Assembly: GCA_035402645.1 (NCBI GenBank)
Contig: DAONDQ010000003.1
Span: forward strand, 4,558-68,557
DNA length: 64,000 nt
From: DAONDQ01 sp035402645
Lineage (GTDB): Bacteria > Cloacimonadota > Cloacimonadia > Cloacimonadales > DAONDQ01
Direction of reading: 5' to 3'
The notes below the pieces were generated by a model. That model ran no database searches, was not told where the DNA came from, and was given only the letters and a program-made list of their open reading frames with translations. The first letter of the stretch is position 1; each line of letters begins with the position of its first letter. A program made the position numbers and the translations under genes. Positions 17,601 to 25,811 of the stretch are shown in pieces.

Positions 17601-18900
17601 GTCAACCGTCAATTCTTCACGAGGAAATCTTCCCTTCGGAAAGGTGATCACCACCGCAACCACATACGCCAGTTACAATGGATATGTCAGCAAGCGTGGA
17701 ACTGATTTCAACAGCCAGACAGTGTTTGAACCTGCTGACCAGCATAAAGGTGACTGTGCCCGTGCGCTGTTGTACTTTAATGTACGCTATGGTGAATCCT
17801 TGACCATAGGGGGAGTTGATCAGCTTCCTGCCTGTATCCAATGGAATTATCTCGATCCGCCAAATGCGGATGAAATTGCCAGAAATACATTGATCCAGGC
17901 AACATTAACCAATCGCAATCCATTCGTTGATCATCCGGAATATGTGACTTCCATTTACGTTGGGACAACAAGTAATACGATGCTGAATTTCGATCCTACA
18001 GTTTCTTCTGTTTCCGAAAATGTGGGTACGGTTCATCTTTCGGTACAAATTCAAAATCCGAATGTATATGCTTCCACGGCAACAGTGGTCCTTAAAAGTG
18101 GAAATCCAGCCCATATAGGCAACTTCACGCCTGTAACCGTTACATTCCCCATGAACAGCGCCACACCTCAAATAGTGGATATTAACGTTACTGATGACGA
18201 TATCGTAGATGGTAATGAAACCTTCGTGTTTGAGATACAGAATGCTCAAGGGGGTTATTATGCAATACCCGGACTGGCGAATGACTATACTCTGACCGTT
18301 GAAGATAATGAAACAGGTATCCAGGTTCCGATTGCCCTGCCCGCAGTGCAAATGGGCAATACTGCCTTCCTGGCACATTGGGTGGCACCAAACGGAATCA
18401 CTTCCTTTGCCCTGGATGTTGCTCATGACAATGGTTTTACCAACTTCCTCTCAGGATTCAATAACCTGATCGTAAATGATACAACATATTCTGTGACCGG
18501 ATTGGTAGAGGGACAAACCTATTATTACCGTGTTCGTTCCATCCTTAACGATGTACAAAGCACAAATTCAAATGTCATTACAATCATACTGACTGGTAAT
18601 CAAGACCATGTAGTGAATAGTCTTAGAGCCGGTATTGAATCCGTATATCCCAATCCCTTCAATCCCGAGACAACCATCAAATACAATGTTACAAAACCCG
18701 GTGATGTGAGCATTGTTATTTACAATGTCAAAGGACAGAAGGTTAGGACTCTTGTAGCCGATCATTTGAATTCCGGTTCCTATACTGTGAAATGGGATGG
18801 CAATAATGATAAGGGGCAATCCTGCAGCAGCAGCGTTTATTACCTGAAGATGCAGGAAGGTAATAAGATATCACTTAAAAAGATCGTTCTAATGAAATAA
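14665..18900 (+). CDS. Large secreted multidomain endonuclease I-family nuclease with Fn3-like repeats
   Basis: 1,411 residues. Signal peptide 1-21; N-terminal jelly-roll-like domain (about 22-235); a beta domain with GVCWNTTGNP (about 250-337); two Fn3-like domains (about 342-532); a second jelly-roll-like domain (about 537-682); two more Fn3-like domains (about 684-875); endonuclease I (about 879-1099) with intact NTEHTYAQSW and VNSSRGNLPFG; Calx-beta (about 1109-1215); another Fn3-like domain; and the sorting tail (about 1322-1411). The Fn3 units share the phrase YRLDVSxSxxFxSFVxGYxDL. The role should match the smaller paralog upstream, with added binding modules for cell or matrix attachment. 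Distinct promoter and terminator flank it. Confidence 0.93.
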   Translation: MKHPQSIILLFLTLLVSSAFALDISSGATITEGFNVMTAPVSTLPTDWRIDKITTVRTVGTYAAAGTATERSAGNSMATTAANGIYNFGAGDAASATDRAPGWLSSSSATKSGNLYLRLVNAGSSSIGSFTISYDVEKYRNGTNAAGFTIQMFYSTDGSTWTNAGSDFQTVFPGADADNAGFTSAPGSTVSVSLKPLTQPLTATQNIYLAWNYSVTSGSTTSNSQALGIDNVIISAVPAGPSVPTLTTVAVTGITQSSAITGGNITSNGGSDISSKGVCWNTTGNPTIADGLTFDGTGISNYVSTIDGLAPSTLYYVKAYAANAMGVGYGNELSFTTSGTTPPTAPVALDATAITTDSFTANWNSVSDATSYRLDVSTSGTFDVFVSGYHDLTVTGLSQAVSGLTPATPFYYRVRAVNSNGTSENSNVIYVQTANIPVIPDAPVAIAATGLASTGFTANWNASNGATSYRLDVSMSDTFASFVTGYQDLTVNGLSQTVSGLAPLSVYFYRVRAFNAAGTSFNSNPIMVQTTEAASTILTEGFEGSTTAAPPVGWTLSSPGSYILSNVANAHGGTCYGGLNALNGWISTPQLDNPTEMTFWCRASGTTSNFTISIQNSANGTDYTDVTTFVANGTDTGSITSTYTQKSVSLNLTGSNYLRWFVSVRTGGSFYFDDVVVNGGSVTPVLPSIPVASDASSITATSFTANWIASTNASYYRLDVSTSSSFNSFVTGFNDLVVTGLSQAVTALDPETFYYYRVRAANTVGTSDNSNIVQVYTTSNPVIPNAPVATQATSISAITFTANWNAVTTATGYRLDVSASPTFGSYISGYQDLAVDGVSQVVTGLSALSTYYYRVRAVNNAGTSTNSNSISVTTTNTDPYNGYYNPVVGLTGNALKTGLTNLISTNTYSSYDGAKLIMFQQLDNHNGVVRCVYTGQDFSIAPDYNGSSSPNTEHTYAQSWFTGPASVEKADLHHLFVTESTVNSSRGNLPFGKVITTATTYASYNGYVSKRGTDFNSQTVFEPADQHKGDCARALLYFNVRYGESLTIGGVDQLPACIQWNYLDPPNADEIARNTLIQATLTNRNPFVDHPEYVTSIYVGTTSNTMLNFDPTVSSVSENVGTVHLSVQIQNPNVYASTATVVLKSGNPAHIGNFTPVTVTFPMNSATPQIVDINVTDDDIVDGNETFVFEIQNAQGGYYAIPGLANDYTLTVEDNETGIQVPIALPAVQMGNTAFLAHWVAPNGITSFALDVAHDNGFTNFLSGFNNLIVNDTTYSVTGLVEGQTYYYRVRSILNDVQSTNSNVITIILTGNQDHVVNSLRAGIESVYPNPFNPETTIKYNVTKPGDVSIVIYNVKGQKVRTLVADHLNSGSYTVKWDGNNDKGQSCSSSVYYLKMQEGNKISLKKIVLMK

Positions 18901-18915
18901 AGTATATCTATCGAG

Positions 18916-18947
18916 AAAAAGAGGCATGCCAAGCATGCCTCTTTTTT
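18916..18947. terminator. Terminator after the large endonuclease I gene
   Basis: GAGGCATGC (18921-18929) pairs with GCATGCCTC (18933-18941) around a 3-nt loop, with five A before and six T after. The symmetric flanks let it work on both strands; the plus strand is the one that needs it. Confidence 0.92.
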
Positions 18948-18965
18948 GTTGCTATATCAATGGTA

Positions 18966-19167
18966 GAGACGCCCTATACGGGCGTCTCCTTCAAGATATG
19001 GAGTTCAAACATCCTTCGGGACATAGGATGAATTGTGACCAATAGGATGTGCGGACTTCATATCGATGATTTATGTCGCCCCTCCGGGGCTCGGTAGGTT
19101 TTTGGGTTCCTTTCCTGAGGTTGCGCTTCGCTTCACCTCAGGCTATGGGATATCGACCTTCCAGGTC
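18966..19167. repeat. Hairpin-rich REP-like intergenic repeat
   Basis: About 200 bases contain five short inverted repeats: GAGACGCCC/GGGCGTCTC (18966-18974 and 18980-18988), CATCCT/AGGATG (19010-19015 and 19025-19030), GCCCC/GGGGC (19078-19082 and 19086-19090), CCTGAGGT/ACCTCAGG (19114-19121 and 19135-19142), and GACCT/AGGTC (19155-19159 and 19163-19167). The stretch is more GC-rich than its surroundings. A plus-strand frame through it (19066-19332) has no ribosome site and runs antisense into the next gene. The look is that of REP/BIME-type dispersed repeats; copy number in the genome is not visible here. Confidence 0.6.
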
Positions 19168-19214
19168 TATAAGGAAGGGGAATCAATGACCATTTTGAAG
19201 TCCGTATCGCCCCA

Positions 19215-19604
19215 CTATTTATACAGCAGACTCATCATATCCATAAGCCAAACATTACGGAAGTTATTACGTGAGACACCGCCGCTACACCAGATCGTTG
19301 CCGTATTGTTTTCCTGGTTGAGCTCGATGTAGAAGTAAGCTCCCCAATGAGCCCATGAAGGGCACATTTTTATATACGCATGCTTATGGGATAATTCCAA
19401 CAGGAGATAATTCCTTTGCAGACAAATGGTTTTCATGATCTCCACGAATTCATCTTCAGTGAGTTTGGTTTCCAGTTTTCTGCTTTTCCATTTCAAGTGC
19501 TTTTCCGGATTTCCCTTATTGAACCATGTGAATGAATAGACGAACACGGACAATAAGAGAAAAATCAGTATCCATCCTATCTCATACCATAGAGTATAGA
19601 TCAT
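19215..19604 (-). CDS. Small membrane-anchored protein of unknown function
   Basis: 129 residues with one N-terminal membrane segment (about 8-27, WILIFLLLSVFVYSF), then a basic linker and a small alpha/beta-looking domain with many aromatic residues (WAHWGAYFYIEL) and a conserved-looking CSGG. AAGGAGAT five bases before the ATG supports it as a real gene. I recognise no family. It stands alone between the hairpin-rich repeat and the V-ATPase operon terminator. Confidence 0.7.
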   Translation of the reverse strand: MIYTLWYEIGWILIFLLLSVFVYSFTWFNKGNPEKHLKWKSRKLETKLTEDEFVEIMKTICLQRNYLLLELSHKHAYIKMCPSWAHWGAYFYIELNQENNTATIWCSGGVSRNNFRNVWLMDMMSLLYK

Positions 19605-19624
19605 ATTCCATCTCCTTGAATCAT

Positions 19625-19639
19625 ACTGATATGATCAGT
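19625..19639. promoter_or_regulatory. Inverted repeat upstream of the small membrane-protein gene
   Basis: ACTGAT-ATG-ATCAGT, perfect 6-3-6, 20 bases before the start codon at 19604 and just upstream of its ribosome site. It could be an operator or a small hairpin in the leader. Confidence 0.3.
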
Positions 19640-19751
19640 GCATTTTAAGTTCCCAAGTTCGATTTAATATGCCTCTATTAGTAGCGTATTTTTCTCATGT
19701 AGCGGGTAAAAGCCAATCATGAAAGAAGTGTAGTGTGAATCCGTGACCTGT

Positions 19752-19782
19752 AAAAAGAAAAGGCGACCGAATGGTCGCCTTT
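19752..19782 (-). terminator. Terminator of the V-ATPase operon
   Basis: Read on minus, AAAGGCGACC pairs with GGTCGCCTTT around a 4-nt loop (19782-19759), then runs into a T-rich tail interrupted by a single C (complement of 19752-19761). It lies 22 bases after the subunit K stop. Confidence 0.9.
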
Positions 19783-19804
19783 GATAATAGAAACGCAGTC
19801 GCGA

Positions 19805-20299
19805 TTACTTCAGCATGGTGCTGATAAGGAATGCGGTTGCGAAAGAGATAATTGCGTACAATTCGGGATACACTGCAAGAATCAGTGTCTTACCGAACAC
19901 ATCGTTACCCTGACCAAGGCTGTCGATACCGCAGGAAACGATCTTCGCCTGCTGAATGGCTGAGAAATAGCAGACCAAACCCACGATGGCACCGGCTGCA
20001 AAGATAGCGCATGCATTCAGTAAAGGCATACCAACCATGATTTTGGCTTTCAGAATGAAGAATGCGCCAAATCCGTACAAACCCTGTGTACCGGGAAGTG
20101 CAGAAAGAAGCATGCAGTTACCGAATATTTCATCATTCTTTTTAATAGCACCGATAGTGGCACTACCACCCATGACTGTACCTGTGGCACTGCCCAATCC
20201 GGACAAAGCAACCATCAGGATCATACCTGCCCAAGCAATGAACAGCTCGGGAGAAATTCTTGCTACTTGAGTTGCAACAGTTGCGAGAGAATCGACCAT
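19805..20299 (-). CDS. ntpK: V-type ATPase subunit K (membrane rotor, proteolipid)
   Basis: 164 residues forming two fused helical hairpins (four membrane helices), the size of Enterococcus hirae NtpK. Only the second hairpin carries the carboxylate, E146 in VYPELYAI. The ligands known to bind Na+ in NtpK (L61, T64, Q65, Q110, E139) all have counterparts at a constant offset of seven: L68, T71, Q72 in LPGTQGLYG, Q117 in IQQAK, and E146. This points to a sodium-coupled rotor. GGAGGTCTCA precedes the ATG. It is the last gene of the operon. Confidence 0.96.
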   Translation of the reverse strand: MVDSLATVATQVARISPELFIAWAGMILMVALSGLGSATGTVMGGSATIGAIKKNDEIFGNCMLLSALPGTQGLYGFGAFFILKAKIMVGMPLLNACAIFAAGAIVGLVCYFSAIQQAKIVSCGIDSLGQGNDVFGKTLILAVYPELYAIISFATAFLISTMLK

Positions 20300-20330
20300 T
20301 GAGACCTCCTATTTTACTCTTTTGTTTTAT

Positions 20331-22121
20331 TTATTTTTTACTACCGAAAGGCTTGTATTCCTTTCCACCTCCGGAGAAACCGGAGTTTTTATAGAATTCT
20401 ACAAAGGTAAGACGCATGGGATGAACGAATCCTCCCAATGAGCCCAACGCAATATTGACAGAATGTCCGACGACCATGAATACGATGAAGATGATCGGTC
20501 CGATAATGGGAATGGAGCCGAACTGCTGTGCCATGGAATTGATGACGAATCCCAGGATACCGCCCGATACACCGAGTGCAAACAAACGAATGTAGGACAG
20601 CAGGTCTCCAAAGAAGCCCGTCACAATATTATACATTTCCCAGATTCCCAATCCCAGGTTCACAAAGATGTTCTTCCCAGGTGAATTGAAGAAGAATATC
20701 AGGAATAAGGCAACGTAAATGACATATGGCATGTATTCTTTTAAAACAGCAGGTGGATTTGCACCAAGCATGGGTGAGCCAAGAACACTGACTGCAATCA
20801 TGAACAGGAATGTTCCAATGGTGGAAATCCCCGCCTTGAAGCCTCCATTCTTTACTCGGTTGAAGAAATTCATGATCACGCCAAATAGAATCTGGATCAC
20901 GCCAAGCAGCAACGCAAAGTTGAATATCTGTGTTTTATCGGTTATCGGTATGTATTTACCGATTCCCTTGAATTTGGTCATGTCAAAGGCGAGTAGTGAA
21001 CCCATTACAAACCCCATGACAGCTGTAGACAAGCCCAGTACCTGAGCAAGCGACAGCAAGGGTTTGACCTTTGGATCCTTGACTTTGAATTTGAAAAAAG
21101 TTGCCGCAGCGAAAATCAGGAGCCCGTATCCCACATCGGCAGTGCAGAATCCGAAGAACAGCATGAAGAATGGGGCAAAGAAAGCAGTCAAATCGAGTTC
21201 CATATAAGATGGAAGAGAGTACAACTTTCCAATGGGCTCGAAAAGCTTCGCATACCAGTTATTCTTGAGCTGGATCGGAACTTTATCATCTTCTGAAGGT
21301 TCCTCAGCATAATAATAGATGCTCTGCTTTTCAAGGAATTCAACCAATCCCGCTTCGAGTGGTTTGGAAACCCATCCTCTCAGGATGATGATCTGATCAT
21401 CAGCATCCTTGATGACATTCATGCGGGTATCTTCGAACTCGAACTTTGCCATCAGGTCATCCCTGTATTGAATCAGGTGGGGAAGTTCCCTGGCAGCACA
21501 ATCATTGAATTCCTGTTCTATCGTTTCCTGTTCAGCGACTAAGTCCTGCTGCTTGTGCAGCGCTTCAGAAAGAGAAATGTCGGGTAGCTTGTAATGTTCA
21601 GCATCGATATTGATCTCTTCCTCTGCTTTATGAATGACGGCAAAATACAATACCTGTCCAATTGTCTGGATGATCTCGATGGAATAGGTTTCCATCCATT
21701 CATCCTTGAACTTGTTCTTGGAGCAGATATATAAATCGATATAAATATCCTTCGATTCGAGATCATGCAGCTGCTGGCGTGAGAATTCACCCCAGGGTTC
21801 CAGATTGGAAATGATCTTACGAACCGATAGTATCTTCTGTGCAATGGCATCCTTTTCACGAATGCGGGAATTCAGTTGTGTGATGATCTCTTCAGGGGTC
21901 CTGGTGAGAGGCACATCCTGAGCCTGCTGATTGCGTTTCTTCAGGAAATGGATCGCCTGCATGGCTGCATCGATCTTATCCCTGCTTTCCTTGAGAGCCG
22001 GATCATGTGCGCCAATTGTACGAATGATATGCAGCACACCGAGATTCTGCAGGTTCTTGAGGAAATCATCGTAATCGTTGTGATGGATCAGGAACGTGTA
22101 CTTTTTCATTGGTATTATCAT
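20331..22121 (-). CDS. ntpI: V-type ATPase subunit I (membrane stator)
   Basis: 596 residues. The N-terminal half (1-300) is a soluble alpha/beta and coiled-coil arm; the C-terminal half has about seven or eight membrane helices, starting at FAPFFMLFFGFCTADVGYG and including the segment FALGVSGGILGFVINSMA near the usual essential Arg (YIRLFALG). It forms the ion half-channels against the K ring. It is somewhat shorter than most I subunits (about 640-660). The ATG at 22121 overlaps the subunit D stop (ATGA), suggesting coupling; an internal ATG at 22109 is an alternative start. Confidence 0.95.
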   Translation of the reverse strand: MIIPMKKYTFLIHHNDYDDFLKNLQNLGVLHIIRTIGAHDPALKESRDKIDAAMQAIHFLKKRNQQAQDVPLTRTPEEIITQLNSRIREKDAIAQKILSVRKIISNLEPWGEFSRQQLHDLESKDIYIDLYICSKNKFKDEWMETYSIEIIQTIGQVLYFAVIHKAEEEINIDAEHYKLPDISLSEALHKQQDLVAEQETIEQEFNDCAARELPHLIQYRDDLMAKFEFEDTRMNVIKDADDQIIILRGWVSKPLEAGLVEFLEKQSIYYYAEEPSEDDKVPIQLKNNWYAKLFEPIGKLYSLPSYMELDLTAFFAPFFMLFFGFCTADVGYGLLIFAAATFFKFKVKDPKVKPLLSLAQVLGLSTAVMGFVMGSLLAFDMTKFKGIGKYIPITDKTQIFNFALLLGVIQILFGVIMNFFNRVKNGGFKAGISTIGTFLFMIAVSVLGSPMLGANPPAVLKEYMPYVIYVALFLIFFFNSPGKNIFVNLGLGIWEMYNIVTGFFGDLLSYIRLFALGVSGGILGFVINSMAQQFGSIPIIGPIIFIVFMVVGHSVNIALGSLGGFVHPMRLTFVEFYKNSGFSGGGKEYKPFGSKK

Positions 22122-22714
22122 GATGCCACCTCACTGTTCCTGTTCTTCATAATCTTCTGACCTGATTTTGAAAGGTTCTCCTCGTCTTCCAGGAAGCGCT
22201 TGATCTTACGGATTGCATCCTCGTAAGCCGGGATCTGGACTTTCTCATAGAGGTTCACTTTTTGGGTGGTCTTCTTTCTTACCTGGTCCAATATCCTCAT
22301 TTTGCGGATATAGAACTGTCTTTCAATCGTGATGGCAGAAAGTTCTTCTATGATCTTGATACCGTCGAGATACCACTTCGGTCTGTTGAATACGCTGAAC
22401 TCCGCATAATCATAGGTGATGTTACCCATGATTGGGATCTTGACCCCTGCGATCTTCTTGGTGTGCATTTCAACGTTCCGAATGCTGATCAGTTTGGTAT
22501 CGAATTCAGTCCAGAGACGCATGAATTTCTCCAGGGCAGCTGTCTTTTGCTTTACCTTGGCTTCAAATTCAGTCGCCATATCACGGGCACGCTTCACTTC
22601 CATACGAAGGGCAGACTCCTTGTTCTTCAGGGTGGGAAGAGCACGCACTCTGACTCGCAACTGACGATTCAGGTCGTTCAAGGAAGTTTTGTTGTATTGA
22701 AAGCGTACTGCCAT
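22118..22714 (-). CDS. ntpD: V-type ATPase subunit D (central stalk)
   Basis: 198 residues, all helical, with the family opening FQYNKTSLNDLNRQL and a long C-terminal helix containing KIKRFLEDEEN. Subunit D is the rotating shaft that passes through the A3B3 head. It follows subunit B by 11 bases and overlaps subunit I by four. Length fits the family. Confidence 0.93.
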   Translation of the reverse strand: MAVRFQYNKTSLNDLNRQLRVRVRALPTLKNKESALRMEVKRARDMATEFEAKVKQKTAALEKFMRLWTEFDTKLISIRNVEMHTKKIAGVKIPIMGNITYDYAEFSVFNRPKWYLDGIKIIEELSAITIERQFYIRKMRILDQVRKKTTQKVNLYEKVQIPAYEDAIRKIKRFLEDEENLSKSGQKIMKNRNSEVAS

Positions 22715-22725
22715 AATCTGAAATC

Positions 22726-24054
22726 CTAATTATCTTTCTTTGGCCAGTATTGATCGACAAATTCCTTCTTTATACCGACTTCTGCCTGTGAGAAGTATTT
22801 GGCAAAGAGGTTCCATGAAGTATCGAGCATGGTATCGACATCGATATTCACATCGATGGCGAGCAGTTTGTTTGAATATTCCTTCGCATATTTCAGGAGA
22901 CGTTCATCATAATCAGTCAGGTCGAAACCGTTCTCCAACTTGGTCTTTGCATTGGCTGCATCGGCATAGAGACGAACGGCAGCATTCATGACCTGCGGGT
23001 GGTCGGATCTTGTCTTGGAACCGATCACAAGCTGTTTCAGACGTGACAAGCTGCGGAACGGGTCAACGATGACCTTTCCGATATCGGTGTCACGACGGAG
23101 GAACAACTGACCTTCCGTGATATATCCTGTGTTGTCGGGAATTGCGTGCGTGATGTCTCCACCGGAAAGTGTGGTCACTGCCACGATGGTGATGGAACCG
23201 CCTGCAGGGAACTGCACCGCCTTCTCATAGATACGTGCCAGGTCTGAATAGAGTGAACCGGGCATACTATCCTTGGAAGGGATCTGGTCCATACGGTTGG
23301 AAACAATACTCAAGGCATCGCAGTAAAGTGTCATGTCGGTGAGCAGAACGAGAACCTTCTCATTCTTCTCCACGGCAAAGTATTCTGCTGCAGCCAGGGT
23401 CATATTGGGTACGAGAAGTCTTTCCACAGGTGGATCTTCCGTCGTATTCATAAAGGAAATGATACGGTCGAGGGCACCTGCATTCTCAAATGTATTCTTG
23501 TAGAAAAGATAATCGTCATGAGACATACCCATTCCGCCGAGAATGATCTTATCAGCTTGGGCTCTCAATGCCACCATTGCCATGACCTGATTGAAAGGCT
23601 GGTCGGGGTCAGCGAAGAAGGGGATCTTCTGTCCTGTGACAAGCGTGTTGTTCAGGTCAATACCTGCGATACCTGTTGCAATCAGCTCAGATGGCTGTTT
23701 ACGGCGTACAGGGTTCACAGAGGGACCACCGATCTCGACTTCAGGGCCTTCCACTTCCGGACCTTCGTCGATTGGGTCGCCATAGGCATTGAAGAAACGA
23801 CCGGCAAGAAGGTCACTTACCTTCAGCACCGGAGGTTTGCCGAGGAATACGACTTCAGCGGCTGTGCTGATGCCTTCGGTACCTGAGAAGATCTGGAGTG
23901 TGACATTGTCATTCATGATCTTCACGACCTGGGACAGTCTTCCGTCCACAATCGCCATTTCCTCGTTACCGATTCCCGTTGCCTGTACTGTACAGGTGGC
24001 TTTGGTGATTTGATTCAATTGTGTATATATTCTTTGAAATGCTCTGGTTTCCAT
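22726..24054 (-). CDS. ntpB: V-type ATPase subunit B (non-catalytic)
   Basis: 442 residues. Contains QKIPFFADPDQPFNQ where the catalytic subunit has a P-loop, so it binds but does not hydrolyse ATP well. Other family signatures include ERLLVPNMTLAAAEYFA and PSKDSMPGSLYSDLARIYE. It alternates with subunit A in the head hexamer. Its ATG shares one base with the stop of subunit A (TAATG). Confidence 0.97.
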   Translation of the reverse strand: METRAFQRIYTQLNQITKATCTVQATGIGNEEMAIVDGRLSQVVKIMNDNVTLQIFSGTEGISTAAEVVFLGKPPVLKVSDLLAGRFFNAYGDPIDEGPEVEGPEVEIGGPSVNPVRRKQPSELIATGIAGIDLNNTLVTGQKIPFFADPDQPFNQVMAMVALRAQADKIILGGMGMSHDDYLFYKNTFENAGALDRIISFMNTTEDPPVERLLVPNMTLAAAEYFAVEKNEKVLVLLTDMTLYCDALSIVSNRMDQIPSKDSMPGSLYSDLARIYEKAVQFPAGGSITIVAVTTLSGGDITHAIPDNTGYITEGQLFLRRDTDIGKVIVDPFRSLSRLKQLVIGSKTRSDHPQVMNAAVRLYADAANAKTKLENGFDLTDYDERLLKYAKEYSNKLLAIDVNIDVDTMLDTSWNLFAKYFSQAEVGIKKEFVDQYWPKKDN

Positions 24055-25811
24055 TATTCCACCCCTCTTTCCTTAACAGATTTCCGAACTTCTTCTTCGA
24101 ACTGTTTGAAATTATCAGACTGGAACTTGGAATAGTTCATCTGCTTGCATAGGTTGACGATGTTCTTGAAGAAAGGCATAACCTCTTCGAAGGTATCGAA
24201 ACGAAAATCTGTCTTGCAGATATCGAGAATGAGCTTCATCATGTACTTCTGTCTTTCCATCGGAGTGGATTGGTCGATCTTGTCGAATCCGTCCTGTTGG
24301 AGAATGACAAAGTCAATGAGCTCTGATTTCCAGAACTTCTCGTGATAGTTCAAAGGCACACCGTCATCACCGAGGATGTTGATCTGCTCGTAGGCTTCAC
24401 GACCACGAAGGAGAATATCCTTGGCAAATGTGACATCTTCAACCCAATTCGGGTCGATATTTTTATTCATATATTCCTGGAGTTCAGGATATTCGAGGTA
24501 TTTGGAATAACTGTCGATGGGATCGACAGCCGGATAGCGCTTACTGTCCGCTCTCTGCTGGGAAAGTGCATAAAAACAGCGGGCTGCCTTCTTTGTGGAT
24601 TCGGTAACCGGTTCCTTCAAGTTACCACCGGCAGGGGACACAGTACCGATAAAGGTAATGGAGCCTGTTTCACCATTATTGAGATAGGTGAATCCTGCAC
24701 GGGAGTAGAAGTTGGAAATGATTGCCGGCAAGTCCATCGGGAAAGCGTCCGGTCCGGGAAGTTCTTCCATGCGGTTTGACATTTCACGGAGTGCCTGTGC
24801 CCAACGGGAAGTGGAGTCTGCAAGCAGCAGGACTTTCAGTCCCATGGAACGGTAGTACTCGGCAATGGTCATTGCCGTGTAAACAGAGGCTTCACGAGCT
24901 GCGACCGGCATGTTGGAAGTGTTACAGATGATGATGGTTCTTTCCATCAGTTTACGACCTGTACGCGGGTCATCCAGTTCGGGGAATTCCACGAAGAGTT
25001 CCACCACTTCGTTGGCTCTTTCACCGCAGGCTGCCACAATGATCAGATCTGCTTCCGCATGTTTGGATAACTGGTGCTGAAGCACTGTCTTACCACAGCC
25101 GAAAGGACCGGGAATGAAGCCTGTTCCACCTTCAGCGATGGGATTCAGACTGTCGATGATACGAACACCTGTTTCCATCAGTTTGAAGGGACGTGGTTTT
25201 TCCTTGTAGGCTTTAATGGGAAGCTTCACAGGCCAGTTCTGGACCATGGTCACATTCATCTTGTTGCCCTTGGCGTCAGTGAGAGTGGCGATCACATCAT
25301 TCACATTGTATTCACCGGGTCCTGCCACACTGGCAACGGTATATTTGTCTTCCAGTCCAAGAGGAACCATGATCTTGTGATTGATCCAATTTTCCTTCAC
25401 TTCACCGAGGAAGAAACCTGCTTCCACGATATCACCTGTTTTGGCAATGGGTTTGAATTCCCATAATTTGTCTTCATCCAGAGCATGGGTTCTTTCACCA
25501 CGCTTTAGGAAGATACCTTCCATTTTGTTGAGATCATTTTGTAATCCATCATAGCTTTTAGACAGCATACCAGGACCAAGGGTAACTTCCAGCATCTTGC
25601 CAGTGAATTCAACCTTGTATCCCACCTTTAGTCCGCGTGTGCTTTCGAACACCTGGGCATAAGCGGTCTTGCCCAAAATCTTGATGACTTCCGCCATCAA
25701 TGGTGTGCCTTCCAGATCGATGATACAGATCTCATTCTGAGAGACTGGACCATTAATCTCGACGAGCACCAGATTGGCGATAACCCCTTTGATGCTACCT
25801 GTTGTCATCAT
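24054..25811 (-). CDS. ntpA: V-type ATPase subunit A (catalytic)
   Basis: 585 residues. Walker A GPFGCGKTVLQHQ, followed by ACGERANEV and the Walker B region LKVLLLADSTSRWA. The non-homologous insertion typical of A subunits is present (about 110-200), as is PAGGNLKEPVTEST. It hydrolyses or makes ATP coupled to ion movement through K and I. The ATG at 25811 overlaps the DUF2764 stop by four bases; a second ATG follows at once. Confidence 0.98.
   Translation of the reverse strand: MMTTGSIKGVIANLVLVEINGPVSQNEICIIDLEGTPLMAEVIKILGKTAYAQVFESTRGLKVGYKVEFTGKMLEVTLGPGMLSKSYDGLQNDLNKMEGIFLKRGERTHALDEDKLWEFKPIAKTGDIVEAGFFLGEVKENWINHKIMVPLGLEDKYTVASVAGPGEYNVNDVIATLTDAKGNKMNVTMVQNWPVKLPIKAYKEKPRPFKLMETGVRIIDSLNPIAEGGTGFIPGPFGCGKTVLQHQLSKHAEADLIIVAACGERANEVVELFVEFPELDDPRTGRKLMERTIIICNTSNMPVAAREASVYTAMTIAEYYRSMGLKVLLLADSTSRWAQALREMSNRMEELPGPDAFPMDLPAIISNFYSRAGFTYLNNGETGSITFIGTVSPAGGNLKEPVTESTKKAARCFYALSQQRADSKRYPAVDPIDSYSKYLEYPELQEYMNKNIDPNWVEDVTFAKDILLRGREAYEQINILGDDGVPLNYHEKFWKSELIDFVILQQDGFDKIDQSTPMERQKYMMKLILDICKTDFRFDTFEEVMPFFKNIVNLCKQMNYSKFQSDNFKQFEEEVRKSVKERGVE

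Noticed and set aside
19066..19332. 88-codon plus-strand frame over the hairpin-rich repeat
   Set aside because: No ribosome site; it runs through palindromes and antisense into a gene with a good start. Similar peptides are often annotated from REP-like DNA without being genes.
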